From Acidimicrobiia bacterium (lineage in GTDB: Bacteria > Actinomycetota > Acidimicrobiia > Acidimicrobiales > Poriferisodalaceae), in contig JAJEEO010000014.1 of NCBI GenBank assembly GCA_022820925.1, forward strand, positions 232,116 to 296,115: DNA of 64,000 nt, given 5' to 3'. The notes under the pieces are model-generated. The model was not told the origin of the DNA, ran no database searches, and saw nothing but the letters and a program-made list of their open reading frames with translations. Each line of letters starts with the position of its first letter. Positions within the stretch are counted from its first letter, which is position 1. A program made the position numbers and the translations under genes. This document shows, in pieces, positions 1-7,583 of this stretch.

Positions 1-376
1 CGAGGGTGGGCTTCATCACCCTGCGCACCCGCGGATGCGCGTACTCGGAGAGGTAGATCGCTGCACCGAAGCCCGACGGCAGCGCCACCGCCATGGCGAT
101 CACCGAGATCTGTATCGAGTTCACGAGCAGCGTGCTGAGGTCGAACAGGCCCCGGCGGGGGAACCATCCGATGTCGGTCAGGCTGTCCCAGACGACCTGG
201 CTGATGAAGGTCCACGCTTCGGAGGCGACCGTCCAGATGATGAGTGCGCTCACCAGAACCGTGACCGCTGCTGCGCTCATGAACAGCCACCGCACGGTCC
301 CCGAGCGAACCCGGCGCATTCGGGAGGTCCGCAGGTCAGCGACGCTGAGCTGCGGGTTGTCCGGCGTGAGACTCAT
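1..376 (-). CDS. pstC: phosphate ABC transporter permease PstC (partial)
   Basis: Membrane permease of the Pst high-affinity phosphate importer. Only the first 125 codons are present: the frame opens at ATG 376 and runs off the left edge. A basic cytoplasmic N-terminus (RMRRVRSG near residue 20) is followed by a hydrophobic segment at about 30-50, a WFPRRGLFDLSTLL stretch near 75 and a second hydrophobic segment (IQISVIAMAVALPSG) near 90, as in PstC/PstA proteins. It lies downstream of pstS on the same strand, which is the usual position of pstC; choosing PstC over PstA rests on that order. Both genes should be driven by the Pho box upstream of pstS. Confidence 0.85.
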   Translation of the reverse strand, partial: MSLTPDNPQLSVADLRTSRMRRVRSGTVRWLFMSAAAVTVLVSALIIWTVASEAWTFISQVVWDSLTDIGWFPRRGLFDLSTLLVNSIQISVIAMAVALPSGFGAAIYLSEYAHPRVRRVMKPTL

Positions 377-458
377 GCAGTGCTGTCCTTGGTGTCCTGG
401 CGATTCTTGCGGATCAACGGAGCCGGTCTTCGGCATTTCCGGCCCGAACCACTGAGGC

Positions 459-498
459 CCCCCTCAGGCACTCGGATGCACCTATGTGCCTGAGGGGG
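459..498 (-). terminator. hairpin in the pstS-pstC spacer
   Basis: Inverted repeat CCCCCTCAGGCA / TGCCTGAGGGGG, 12 perfect pairs around a 16-base loop, just after the pstS stop. There is no T run. A partial terminator or mRNA-stabilising hairpin that raises pstS over the transporter genes would fit; this is inference from position. Confidence 0.55.
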
Positions 499-518
499 AC
501 GATCAGCGGGAGGGATGT

Positions 519-1598
519 CTAGAAGGTCATGCTGGTGGTCAGGTTGTTCCAGTTGCTGCGCGACTTCTCGAGGTCGGCCGGGTCGAGATTGACGTAGCCG
601 GCCTCGACCACGTAGGTCTGGCCCTCGTCGCTCAGCATGAAGTCGACGAAGGCCTTGATCGCCGGATCCGACGCCTGCCCGGCGTCGATGTAGGTGTAGA
701 GGAAGCGGGCGATCGGGAACTCGGCCGAGGCGATGGTCTCAGGTGTCGGGGCGACGCAGCCGTCGCCGCCGTCGATCTCGAGCAGCTTGACCACGTCGCG
801 GTTCTCATCGGCGAAGGCAAAGCCGACCCAGCCGAGGCTGTGCAGGTTGCCGGAGATGCCGTCGATGATCACGTTGTCGTTGGCGGAGGCGTTGTAGTCG
901 GGACGCACGGCGAAGTTCTCATCGGCGTGACCCTCTTCGACACGGTGCTCCCAGACGTGCTCGAGTGCGATCTCGATGAAGCTGTCGAAGGTGCCCGACT
1001 CCTCGCCCGGGGCGAAGATCTCGAGGTCGCCACCGCTGAAGGGACCGGTGCCCCCGAGCTCGGCGTTCAGGCTGTTCGCGTCAGACCAGTCGGTGAAGCC
1101 GGTGGACTCCACGCCGATGAGGCTGTAGAGATCCTCGAAGTTCAGGCAGTCGACGCTGTCGTTGGCGGCTGCGGTGATCACCGAGATGCCGTCGATGCCG
1201 ACACGCAGCTCGATGAACTCGATGCCGGCTTCGTTGATGCACTCAGCTTCGGACTCCTTGATCTGGCGCGAACTGTTCCAGATCGGAACCTCGCCCGCGC
1301 AGGCAGCCTTGTGACCGTCGCCCGAGCCCGGGCCTGCGACCGAGATCGCCACGCCGGAGTGCTCCTCGGCGAACGCCTCCGCCAGCAGGTTGGTGACAGG
1401 CTCGACGGTCGACGACCCGGTGACGCTGATGGAGCCGCTGAGCGATGTGCCATCGGCGCCCGTCGCCGTCGCCGAACCTGAGCCTGTGGCATCGCCGTCG
1501 TCGTCGCTGCCGCACGCGGCGGCAACCAGCGCGAACGAGGTGAGCAGTGCCACGAGCAGCTTGGTGCCGCGGCGTGAGGACAAGGGGGTCTTTCGCAT
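519..1598 (-). CDS. pstS: phosphate-binding lipoprotein PstS
   Basis: Extracellular substrate-binding protein that captures phosphate and hands it to the PstCAB transporter. The 359-residue product starts with a basic lipoprotein signal peptide ending in the lipobox LVAAAC (Cys about residue 29), then an acidic Gly/Ser-rich linker. The mature domain shows PstS signatures: SGSISVTGSSTVEPVT for the first phosphate-binding loop, GPGSGDGH, and FAPGEESGTFDSF for the second loop. Length is typical. It is the first gene of a pst operon reading leftward, with pstC 142 bases downstream. A Pho box 42-85 bases upstream of the start indicates induction under phosphate limitation through PhoP. Confidence 0.95.
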   Translation of the reverse strand: MRKTPLSSRRGTKLLVALLTSFALVAAACGSDDDGDATGSGSATATGADGTSLSGSISVTGSSTVEPVTNLLAEAFAEEHSGVAISVAGPGSGDGHKAACAGEVPIWNSSRQIKESEAECINEAGIEFIELRVGIDGISVITAAANDSVDCLNFEDLYSLIGVESTGFTDWSDANSLNAELGGTGPFSGGDLEIFAPGEESGTFDSFIEIALEHVWEHRVEEGHADENFAVRPDYNASANDNVIIDGISGNLHSLGWVGFAFADENRDVVKLLEIDGGDGCVAPTPETIASAEFPIARFLYTYIDAGQASDPAIKAFVDFMLSDEGQTYVVEAGYVNLDPADLEKSRSNWNNLTTSMTF

Positions 1599-1639
1599 GG
1601 ACGCGCACGCTACGAACGGCCGGTGACATCACTGGTTGT

Positions 1640-1683
1640 GGCGGGTGAACGGTCGCCACGGATGCCGTGAACAACCGGTGAAC
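1640..1683 (-). promoter_or_regulatory. Pho box (PhoP-binding direct repeats)
   Basis: Read on the minus strand there are four phased 11-base units: GTTCACCGGTT, GTTCACGGCAT, the degenerate CCGTGGCGACC, and GTTCACCCGCC. Actinobacterial PHO boxes are tandem 11-base direct repeats with a GTTCACC core, so spacing and sequence both match. The array points toward pstS. Confidence 0.85.
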
Positions 1684-1687
1684 TGCT

Positions 1688-1739
1688 CGACGGGGCTACT
1701 CGACTGAGTTGCCCGACTGAGTTACCCGACTGGGCTACT
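1688..1739. repeat. four tandem 13-base units
   Basis: Units CGACGGGGCTACT, CGACTGAGTTGCC, CGACTGAGTTACC and CGACTGGGCTACT follow each other without gaps between the Pho box and the gene to its right. The stop codon of that gene lies in the last unit. No function is evident. Confidence 0.8.
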
Positions 1740-2019
1740 CGGCTTCTTCTTCGTCCTCGGGCATGCCGAGGTCCCAGTGCAGCTCGTAGTTCTCTCGCTC
1801 GGCATCGCGCACGACCCGCTCGCGGTTGCGGCGGAACTGCGGATCATGCGGCGGCAGCAGCTGCAGGCGGGCGTTGGTGCGGCGGCGGAACTCCTCCACA
1901 GCGGCCTGGTCGCCGTAGATCCCCTCGATCTCCCAGTGAGGCGCGACAGGTCCCAGGTACACGATGCGGATGCCGACCTCAGGGGGGAGCTGCTCTTCTT
2001 CGGTGGCGATGTCGGTCAC
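1735..2019 (-). CDS. conserved hypothetical protein
   Basis: Unrecognised soluble 94-residue protein starting at GTG 2019. It has no signal peptide or membrane segment. The N-terminal third (GIRIVYLGPVAPHWEI) looks like beta strand; the middle is rich in Arg and Gln (FRRRTNARLQLLPPHDPQFRRNRERV), and the C-terminus is very acidic (MPEDEEEAE). Third-position GC is high and the length survives without frame breaks, so it is probably a real gene. It is divergent from the WhiB-like gene to the right and sits upstream of pstS on the same strand, but the Pho box between them suggests separate transcription. Confidence 0.6.
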   Translation of the reverse strand: MTDIATEEEQLPPEVGIRIVYLGPVAPHWEIEGIYGDQAAVEEFRRRTNARLQLLPPHDPQFRRNRERVVRDAERENYELHWDLGMPEDEEEAE

Positions 2020-2159
2020 GGAGTTTCTCTTGTGTCGGGGCCGACGGGAAGGGTACTGAGACCGGCCGGTCCGACGGTCTCGACGACGGTCTCAATATGA
2101 AAGTTCGATGAAAGTCGGTTCGTCGGGGAACCGGACGGCGTCCTGCGGCGTTGGTTCTC

Positions 2160-2462
2160 ATGATGTTGCAGGTCAATCCGATATACGAGCCGCAGATATG
2201 TCCCGGCCCGGGCTCCGAGAGCGTCGCGGCCGAGTGGGTCACGCGACGCAATTGCGCCGACATCGACCCGAACGTCTTCTTCCCCAACGACGGCGCCGGC
2301 GTGATCGCTGCCCAGAAGGTGTGCGCCGAGTGCCCGGTGATGGACCCCTGCCGCGAGTACGCGCTCGCCAACAACATCACCCACGGTGTGTGGGGCGGCA
2401 CCTCAGAGCGGCAGCGCCGCCGGATCCTGCGAGACCGTCGTCGTGCGGCCAGGGCAGCCTGA
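2160..2462 (+). CDS. WhiB-like iron-sulfur transcriptional regulator
   Basis: Small actinobacterial regulator that carries a [4Fe-4S] cluster and works with the principal sigma factor. The four cluster cysteines are visible as C in RNCADIDP, the pair in KVCAEC and the C in DPCREYAL. The family tryptophan-glycine turn follows as GVWGGTSERQRRR, then a basic tail. About 100 residues is the usual size. Adjacent ATG codons at 2160 and 2163 are both possible starts, and an upstream TTG at 2151 is less likely. This is one of three Wbl genes in the window; which paralogue it is cannot be said from the sequence alone. Confidence 0.9.
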   Translation: MMLQVNPIYEPQICPGPGSESVAAEWVTRRNCADIDPNVFFPNDGAGVIAAQKVCAECPVMDPCREYALANNITHGVWGGTSERQRRRILRDRRRAARAA

Positions 2463-2608
2463 GCTCACGCGGGGCGCCGACAGCCCGAAACGCTGCATCG
2501 GTCTGCGCCCCGGCGTCTTCACGCTGGGGGTTGCACGGGCGCGTGATCCCCGGCCCCCTGACCGGCCCTACCGGCCCAACGGCGGACGGGCAAATTTCGC
2601 CGCTTGAG

Positions 2609-2806
2609 TCAGGCGTCTTTGGACTTGGAGTCGCTCGATGAGCTGCCGCCGGCTTCCTTCTCGGCGTCGTTGACACCCTCGCGGAACTCGCGCTGTGCCT
2701 GGCCCAGCGAGCGAGCCAGCTTGGGCAGCTTGGCGCCGCCGAAGAGCACCAGCACGATGATGAGAAGGATGAGCAGTTCGGGAGGCCCGAGCGCGATCGC
2801 CATCAC
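2609..2806 (-). CDS. tatA: twin-arginine translocase subunit TatA/E
   Basis: Pore-forming component of the Tat export pathway, which moves folded proteins over the membrane. The 65-residue product has the family plan: a short N-terminal membrane helix (LGPPELLILLIIVLVLFG), the hinge FGGAKLPKLARSLG, an amphipathic helix (QREFREGVNDAEKEAG) and a polar Ser/Lys-rich tail. On the minus strand a TACGCT hexamer lies seven bases before GTG 2806, which would give a leaderless message starting at that GTG; ATG 2803 is the alternative. It stands alone between two WhiB-like genes. Confidence 0.9.
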   Translation of the reverse strand: MMAIALGPPELLILLIIVLVLFGGAKLPKLARSLGQAQREFREGVNDAEKEAGGSSSSDSKSKDA

Positions 2807-2878
2807 GCTCGCGAGCGTACCAGTGCCCGCTCAGACGAAAGGCCGGGGGACTCGCCGGCCTGTGTCAGCCGGCGGCCC

Positions 2879-3157
2879 TCAGCCGGCGGCGGCCCGTCTC
2901 GTGAGCGCCCGCTGACGGCGCACCCGGCGGCGCTCACGCTCGCTCATGCCGCCCCAGATGCCGAACTTCTCGCTGTTCTGCAGCGCGTACTCGAGGCAGT
3001 CGTCGCTGACGACGCAGCCTCGGCAGACGGCCTTGGCCTCACGTGTGCTGGCCCCGCGCTCGGGAAAGAACAGGTCGGGATCGACGCCGAGGCAGTTGGC
3101 CTGGTCCCACCAATTCCCTTCTGATACGTCGACGTCTTCTTCAGTTGCGAATGCCAT
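2879..3157 (-). CDS. WhiB-like iron-sulfur transcriptional regulator
   Basis: Second Wbl protein of the window, about 92 residues. The cluster cysteines are in QANCLGVD, AVCRGC and DDCLEYAL, and the conserved turn reads FGIWGGMSERERRRVRRQR, followed by an Ala/Arg-rich tail. ATG 3157 is chosen because a strong GGGAGG ribosome site lies just upstream; longer frames upstream lack coding character. A perfect 16-base palindrome is centred about 60 bases before the start and may be an operator. The acidic N-terminus with an EGNWWDQANC motif resembles WblE/WhmD-type proteins, but that sub-assignment is tentative. Confidence 0.9.
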   Translation of the reverse strand: MAFATEEDVDVSEGNWWDQANCLGVDPDLFFPERGASTREAKAVCRGCVVSDDCLEYALQNSEKFGIWGGMSERERRRVRRQRALTRRAAAG

Positions 3158-3207
3158 TGATCCTCCCGGGCAGTCCCTCGACAGGTGTACGGGTGTCGAG
3201 ATTCCTG

Positions 3208-3223
3208 ACCTGTAATTACAGGT
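3208..3223. promoter_or_regulatory. 16-base perfect palindrome upstream of whiB
   Basis: ACCTGTAATTACAGGT is fully self-complementary and AT-rich in a GC-rich region, 50-66 bases before the whiB start at 3157. It has the form of an operator for a dimeric regulator. The cognate protein is unknown. Confidence 0.6.
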
Positions 3224-3355
3224 GTGTGACTTGCCATTGAACCCCATGGGTGTGACATGCGCAAGCGGCAATTTCGGCGCCGTGCACCGTCGCCGCTGAT
3301 GGGGCCCTGCTGGCCACCAGAACGCTGGCAGAGCGCCGCCAGAACGCCGGAGAAA

Positions 3356-3733
3356 TCAGCGTTCGATCGGCATCGCGGCCGACTCGGTGAGGCTGACATC
3401 GCCGACGAGAGCCCCGACCAGCGGGACCTCAGTCGGGGAGCGGTACTGCACCGTGACGCGCACGAGGTCGCCGGCCACCTCCCGCTCGACATCCAGGCGG
3501 GCCGGATCGAGCGGCGTCGCCTCCGTCACGGCGCTGCGGATGCCGCTGAGCGACCTCTCGACGCTGGCGATGCGCGCACCCACCCGCGCGGCATGCGACA
3601 CCAGCACGGCATCGCGAGCCACGAGCGCCGTCTGGATGATGCACATGAGCAGCAGCACCAAGAACGGCATGAGCAGCGCCAGCTCGACGGTGGCCTGGCC
3701 CTGCTGCGCCTCGGGTTGCTGCGTTGCGGTCAG
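3356..3733 (-). CDS. TadE-like pilus assembly protein
   Basis: Minor pseudopilin-type protein of the Tad pilus system. The product shows the TadE signature GQATVELALLMPFLVLLLMCIIQ: a short leader, Glu at +5 of the mature form and a long hydrophobic helix, then a roughly 85-residue extracytoplasmic domain ending SAAMPIER. The start is unusual. There is no ATG, GTG or TTG in a sensible place after the upstream gene; a CTG at 3733 overlaps that gene's TGA and would fit translational coupling, so the N-terminus is uncertain. It is the last gene of the Tad operon. Confidence 0.75.
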   Translation of the reverse strand: MTATQQPEAQQGQATVELALLMPFLVLLLMCIIQTALVARDAVLVSHAARVGARIASVERSLSGIRSAVTEATPLDPARLDVEREVAGDLVRVTVQYRSPTEVPLVGALVGDVSLTESAAMPIER

Positions 3734-3963
3734 GAGATGGCTTTCGTCAGGTAGTTGAAGACGGCGTCGAGCAGGCGGCCGATCTTGCCGGTGCTGGTGG
3801 CCCAGGCAGTGACTGCCGCCACCAGCAGGGCGATGGCCCCGGTGAGCAGGGCGTACTCGGCGGTGGTCTGGCCCGATTCGTCGGCATCGTGGGCCGGCGG
3901 GAGCCGGTGCGTGCGTCGATGAGATGTGACGGGTGTGACTGGTGTTGCGGGTGTGACGGTCAT
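3730..3963 (-). CDS. Flp-type pilin (DUF4244-like)
   Basis: Small pilin-like protein of the actinobacterial Tad cluster, 77 residues. After a Thr/Pro/His-rich leader comes DESGQTTAEYALLTGAIALLVAAVTAWATS, with the cleavage-site Gly, the Glu at +5 and the single hydrophobic helix that define Flp-like subunits; the C-terminus is IGRLLDAVFNYLTKAIS. ATG 3963 is preferred over ATG 3987 because an AGGAG ribosome site lies six bases upstream. The gene lies between tadC and the TadE-like gene, the usual place for this subunit. Confidence 0.85.
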   Translation of the reverse strand: MTVTPATPVTPVTSHRRTHRLPPAHDADESGQTTAEYALLTGAIALLVAAVTAWATSTGKIGRLLDAVFNYLTKAIS

Positions 3964-4017
3964 GGGAGCTCCTGTGGGATATGTCATTGGCGGTAGGGGA
4001 ATGGGGCGATGCGCGGT

Positions 4018-4653
4018 TCACGCGCCGAACGCAGCGACCAGCACGGGCACGATCGCCACCAGCCCGAGCGCCGGCAGCACGCACAGCACGAGTGGGAACA
4101 GCAACAGCACCGGCAAGCGGCGAACCCGGTGCTCGAGGCGGCGGCGCATGTCCTCGCGCAGCTCGCGCCCGAGACGGTCCAGCTCGGGCGCGAGCGGGAT
4201 GCCGGTGCGCAGCGAGCCCGCGACCGCTTCAGCGAACGCCCGGGCCCGCGGGCCGCAGGTGCTGCCGAAGTCGTCGAGGGCTTCGTCCAGCGGTCGGTCC
4301 GGAGAGGTGGCGAGCCGGCGTGCGGTCTCGTGTGCAGCGTCGCAGTGGGCCAGTGCGAGCTGCAGCGACGCCGTGATCGACAGGCCCGACGTCAACGCGA
4401 CGCCCATCACCTCGACGACCGCGGACAGCTCGGTCGTCACACGGTCGGGCAGAGGGCCCGAGCGCCGTCGCCGCTGACCCAGCCGCCGGGTGCCTATACC
4501 GCCAGGGCCGCCATCGGTGCCGACGGCCAGCAGCCGGGTGCGGCGGCGAGCCGGTTCGGGCCGAATGACGAACCCGGCCCATCCGACAGCGCCGGCAGCG
4601 AAGGCCCCGACGACCATCGGATTCGTCAGCACGACGCTGGAGAACACGCTCAT
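4018..4653 (-). CDS. tadC: Tad pilus inner-membrane protein TadC-like
   Basis: Type II secretion F-family membrane platform protein for Tad pilus assembly, 211 residues. Two N-terminal hydrophobic segments (residues about 8-28) precede a cytoplasmic domain with LSAVVEVMGVALTSGLSITASLQLAL and a FGSTCGPRARAFAEAVAGSLRTGIPLAPELDRLGRELR stretch typical of T2SF domains, and two C-terminal membrane helices end the protein (PVLLLFPLVLCVLPALGLVAIVPVLVAA). ATG 4653 overlaps the stop of the upstream tadB by four bases, indicating coupled translation. Confidence 0.85.
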   Translation of the reverse strand: MSVFSSVVLTNPMVVGAFAAGAVGWAGFVIRPEPARRRTRLLAVGTDGGPGGIGTRRLGQRRRRSGPLPDRVTTELSAVVEVMGVALTSGLSITASLQLALAHCDAAHETARRLATSPDRPLDEALDDFGSTCGPRARAFAEAVAGSLRTGIPLAPELDRLGRELREDMRRRLEHRVRRLPVLLLFPLVLCVLPALGLVAIVPVLVAAFGA

Positions 4654-5300
4654 CGCAGCGCCCGCCCGACCAGGGCGCGCATCCACGCCACGCCTGCCAG
4701 CTCTGCCAGCAGCGCTGCGCCGATGCAGAACCAGCCCAGCGGCGTCGACGTGAGCACCCGTGCGGCATCGCCCCCTTCGGCGAGCAATGCGAGCGCGACC
4801 GCCCACGGCAGCGCCGCGACGACCCAGATGGATGCGCGAGCTTGAGCGGCCTGCACACGAGCCTCGGCGGTCATGTCGGCCCGCGCCCGGCTGGTTGCCG
4901 CCACGCGGTCGAACAGCTGCGGCTGAGCCCCCACCCGGTCCGACGCCAGCGTGACCGCCGTCGACAGCAGTGCCGCTTCGGAGGTCTGCTCGCGCGCAGC
5001 CCAGCGCTGCACGGCACGGCTGAGGGTGACCCCGCGCTCGTGCTCCTCGGTGATCTGGCCGAGCGGCCCCGACATCGGACCGTCTCCCGCAGCGTTGCCC
5101 AGCGCCTGCAGCAGGGTGTCTCCCCCGCCCAGCCGGCGCGAGACCGCGGCGCAGAAGTCGCCCATGCGCTCCGAGCGCGCCTCGACCGCCGCGCGTTCGT
5201 GCCGTCTGTGGCGCCGCGACTGGTACAGGCGGCGCGCGGCGGGCGAGGTGAGCGCCCCTGCCAGCGCCAGCAGCACGACGATCCGCACCACACCCAGCAA
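4650..5300 (-). CDS. tadB: Tad pilus inner-membrane protein TadB-like
   Basis: Partner of TadC in the inner-membrane platform, 216 residues. An N-terminal helix (VVRIVVLLALAGALTS) is followed by a charged cytoplasmic T2SF domain (FCAAVSRRLGGGDTLLQALGNAAGDGPMSG) and C-terminal membrane helices (WVVAALPWAVALALLAEGG and LGWFCIGAALLAELAGVAWM). The start is taken as TTG 5300, seven bases after the tadA stop; a nearby GTG is possible. It is shorter than many TadB proteins, as is usual in the compact actinobacterial version of this operon. Confidence 0.82.
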   Translation of the reverse strand: MLGVVRIVVLLALAGALTSPAARRLYQSRRHRRHERAAVEARSERMGDFCAAVSRRLGGGDTLLQALGNAAGDGPMSGPLGQITEEHERGVTLSRAVQRWAAREQTSEAALLSTAVTLASDRVGAQPQLFDRVAATSRARADMTAEARVQAAQARASIWVVAALPWAVALALLAEGGDAARVLTSTPLGWFCIGAALLAELAGVAWMRALVGRALR

Positions 5301-5306
5301 CCCTCA

Positions 5307-6404
5307 TCAGGAGGCCACGGCCTGCACAGCGGTCGCGGCGCGGCGCACCGAGCCGTCGGCGTGCACCTCGTAGATCGCTGCGACGGTCCTGCGCCCGTCG
5401 GCGCAGCGGCTCATGTGCACCAGACCGTCGAGGACCGACGCGACATGGCCCGACACGTCGCCCACGGCGCCGCCGGCCCGGGCGAGCTGTTCGAGCCGCC
5501 ACAGCGCATGGGACGGATCGTCGGCGTGCAGGGTGGACACCGAGCCCCGATGCCCGGTCGTGAGCGCCTGCAGCAACGCCGCCGCCTCCGGGCCGCGCAC
5601 CTCGCCGATCACCAGGCGATCGGGCCGCATCCGCAGCGCCGCAACCACCAGCTCGGCCATGGTCACCGCGCCGACCCCGTCGACATTGGGCGGCTGGCCC
5701 TCGAGCCGCACGGTGCCGTCGCCCAGCCGCGGCAGCTCCGCGGCTTCCTCCACCACCACCAGTCGCTCGGAGGAGGCCACCGCAGCCAGCAGGCTCGCCA
5801 GCAGCGAGGTCTTGCCGGTGCTGGTGGGACCGAACACGATCAGGTTGGCCCGTCGCGCGACCAGCCCGCGCAGGCACGCTGCTTCGGGCGGCGCGGCCAG
5901 CTCGTCGAGCTGGCGCACGTGGGCTGGAAAGCGCCGCAGCGTGATGTAGGGGCCGTCCACCGCAACCGGCGGCACGGCGATGTGGCAGCGGGTGCGGTCA
6001 TCGAGCCGCACGTCCACCATCGGCAGGCGACGATCCACACGCCGCCCCGTCGGCCCCAGCAGGTACTCGACCAGGCGATGCACCTCGGCCGCGCTGATCC
6101 GTCCTACCACCGACAAGCCGCCTCGCCGTTCGATCGTGATCGGCCCCGGGCCGTTGATCATCACCTCGGTCACCTCATCGTCAGACCAGATGTCCGCGAG
6201 CGGGCCGATGCCGGCCAGGCGGGCCAGCACCTCCGAGACGAGCTCGGCCGCGTCGTTGCGGTCGAGCAGCGGCGCAGCGGTGTCCACCGCCGCGGCCACG
6301 TCACGCGGCTCGGGCGCAGGCGCCGGCAGGAAACGCTCGTGGATCTGCTCGACGAATGTCCGGCTCGCAGGGTGATTGGGTGCGGCTCGGCTGCGGCGGC
6401 TCAC
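5307..6404 (-). CDS. tadA: Tad pilus assembly ATPase TadA/CpaF
   Basis: Hexameric secretion ATPase that powers Tad pilus assembly. The 365-residue protein has an N-terminal domain with DEVTEVMINGPGPITIERRG, then the catalytic core: Walker A GPTSTGKTS at residues 192-200, an Asp-box-like VVVEEAAELPR, Walker B region MRPDRLVIGEVRGPEAAALLQALTTGHRGS, and the His-box STLHADDP. These motifs are those of the CpaF family. The gene overlaps the upstream CpaE-like gene by four bases (ATGA) and precedes tadB by six, so the operon is tightly coupled. Confidence 0.93.
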   Translation of the reverse strand: MSRRSRAAPNHPASRTFVEQIHERFLPAPAPEPRDVAAAVDTAAPLLDRNDAAELVSEVLARLAGIGPLADIWSDDEVTEVMINGPGPITIERRGGLSVVGRISAAEVHRLVEYLLGPTGRRVDRRLPMVDVRLDDRTRCHIAVPPVAVDGPYITLRRFPAHVRQLDELAAPPEAACLRGLVARRANLIVFGPTSTGKTSLLASLLAAVASSERLVVVEEAAELPRLGDGTVRLEGQPPNVDGVGAVTMAELVVAALRMRPDRLVIGEVRGPEAAALLQALTTGHRGSVSTLHADDPSHALWRLEQLARAGGAVGDVSGHVASVLDGLVHMSRCADGRRTVAAIYEVHADGSVRRAATAVQAVAS

Positions 6405-7033
6405 AAGAAGACGTCCAGCGACCGTGCGGGCTTGGCGCCGCGATCCAGCAGCAGTCCTGCGTCGGCCCAGCGTGAGACCGAGCGGTCGACGGCGAGGACT
6501 GCGTCGGCGTGGCGACCAAGTGCGGCCTCGATGTCGGCCAGGCCCAACGCCCGCTGCGTGTCGGTGAGCACGATGACGTCATCGACCTGCGGCACCAGCT
6601 CACGAGCCCGGTGCAGGGCTTGGTAGCAGCAGGTCATCGTGAGCAGGCGCCTCACCCGTGGACCCGACACCTGCGACAGGGCAGTGCGGCCGCGGCCCGC
6701 GTCGATGATGTTGACCCGCGGCTTGCCCGCAAGCAGCGACCACAGCGTGGCGAGCCGGGATGCGTCGATGTCGCCGCTGCCGCGTGGCAGCAGGCTGATG
6801 CCCGGCGCGACATCGACCGCCAGCGCCGATGCGGCTCCCAGTGAGAGCTCCGATGCCGCGGTCCATTCGGCAATGCCGGGCAGGTCGGGCGCGGTGCCGA
6901 GCACCACGCCGAAGTCGCCGGTGAGGTCGGCCAGCACGACATCGCGGCCCGACCGCTTCGCACTGACCGCAGCCAGCAGGGCCGTCACGGTGTTGCCGAC
7001 GCCGCCCTTCGCACCGAGATATGCATAGATCAT
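6401..7033 (-). CDS. CpaE-like MinD/ParA-family ATPase of the Tad cluster
   Basis: MinD-like protein thought to help localise the pilus machinery; first gene of the Tad operon. The N-terminus reads MIYAYLGAKGGVGNTVTALLAA: the deviant Walker A of ParA/MinD proteins is KGGVGKT, and here the P-loop lysine is asparagine (residue 14) while the signature lysine (residue 9) is kept. VVLADLTGDFG fits Walker A' and VNIIDAGRGR the Walker B strand. At 210 residues it lacks the N-terminal receiver-like domain of longer CpaE proteins. Weak or lost ATPase activity is a plausible consequence of the substitution. Confidence 0.8.
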   Translation of the reverse strand: MIYAYLGAKGGVGNTVTALLAAVSAKRSGRDVVLADLTGDFGVVLGTAPDLPGIAEWTAASELSLGAASALAVDVAPGISLLPRGSGDIDASRLATLWSLLAGKPRVNIIDAGRGRTALSQVSGPRVRRLLTMTCCYQALHRARELVPQVDDVIVLTDTQRALGLADIEAALGRHADAVLAVDRSVSRWADAGLLLDRGAKPARSLDVFL

Positions 7034-7198
7034 TGGTATCCCCGATAATCATTCAGATTGACTGAAACTTCATTACCGGCTCACCCTTGCCGATGTGCGG
7101 CAGCGCGATCAAATGAGTTTTCGGGACGGTCCGCCGGATTCGACATTCGGCGCGACTTCGGGTGGCGCGACGGCCGGCGGTGGGCAAAGATGACCGGC

Positions 7199-7294
7199 GG
7201 AGGTGTCTGAGCGCCTGGTGGGCTCCCCCGCCTTCAAAGCGGGCGGGACGGGTGATCCCCGTCCGGCGGGTTCGATTCCCGTCCACCTCCGCCA
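7199..7294 (+). tRNA. selC: tRNA-Sec (UCA)
   Basis: A 96-base tRNA with encoded CCA and all marks of bacterial selenocysteine tRNA. GGAGGTG pairs with CACCTCC, and the T arm (GGCGGG / CCCGTC around TTCGATT) brings the acceptor-T stack to 13 pairs. The long D stem begins GAGC. The anticodon arm is CCCGC-CTTCAAA-GCGGG, anticodon TCA. A long variable arm GGACGGG / CCCGTCC follows. Its partners selA and selB lie 11-15 kb downstream in the same window. Confidence 0.95.
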
Positions 7295-7390
7295 ATCATC
7301 TCGGCCGGCGCGTGCGGAGTTCGCGACGTGTCCGCCTAACATTCGCTGTGCCGATGCCGTCGGCTCACCCCTCACAGAGGACGAAGCACC

Positions 7391-7465
7391 ATGAAGAAGC
7401 TGCTGCTCGCCGTGATCGTCGGCGCCCTGATCGTCGTCGTGGTCCGCCGCCTGTCCGAGGCATAA
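7391..7465 (+). CDS. 24-residue membrane microprotein
   Basis: Very small open frame with ATG 7391 and a GAGGA ribosome site eight bases upstream. The product MKKLLLAVIVGALIVVV continues to a VRRLSEA tail, so it is a single hydrophobic helix after two lysines and a basic C-terminus. It resembles the start of the short actinobacterial DLW-39 family proteins but lacks their acidic DLW tail. It follows tRNA-Sec by about 100 bases. The clear ribosome site supports translation; function is unknown. Confidence 0.55.
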   Translation: MKKLLLAVIVGALIVVVVRRLSEA

Positions 7466-7583
7466 GCCGGCCGGCGCGGCGTTCAGGCGCTCGCGACCGC
7501 TCCCGGCCTCGTCGCGTAGCCGGTTTGTCCGTCGCGTGGCCCGCGAGACCGACGCGTTGCGGGCCAGACCGACAGGTGGCTCG

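Noticed and set aside
486..1481. Long plus-strand open frame over pstS
   Set aside because: It is the antisense of pstS with no family resemblance; high GC keeps such frames open. The same applies to 4842-6626, 8797-10299, 11911-13386 and 53808-55460.
1688..1739. Tandem 13-base units as a CRISPR-like array
   Set aside because: Units are contiguous and short, with no spacers.
4018..5877. One 619-residue protein spanning tadC and part of tadA
   Set aside because: The upstream part is an out-of-frame reading of tadB and tadA; only the last 211 residues are a real protein.
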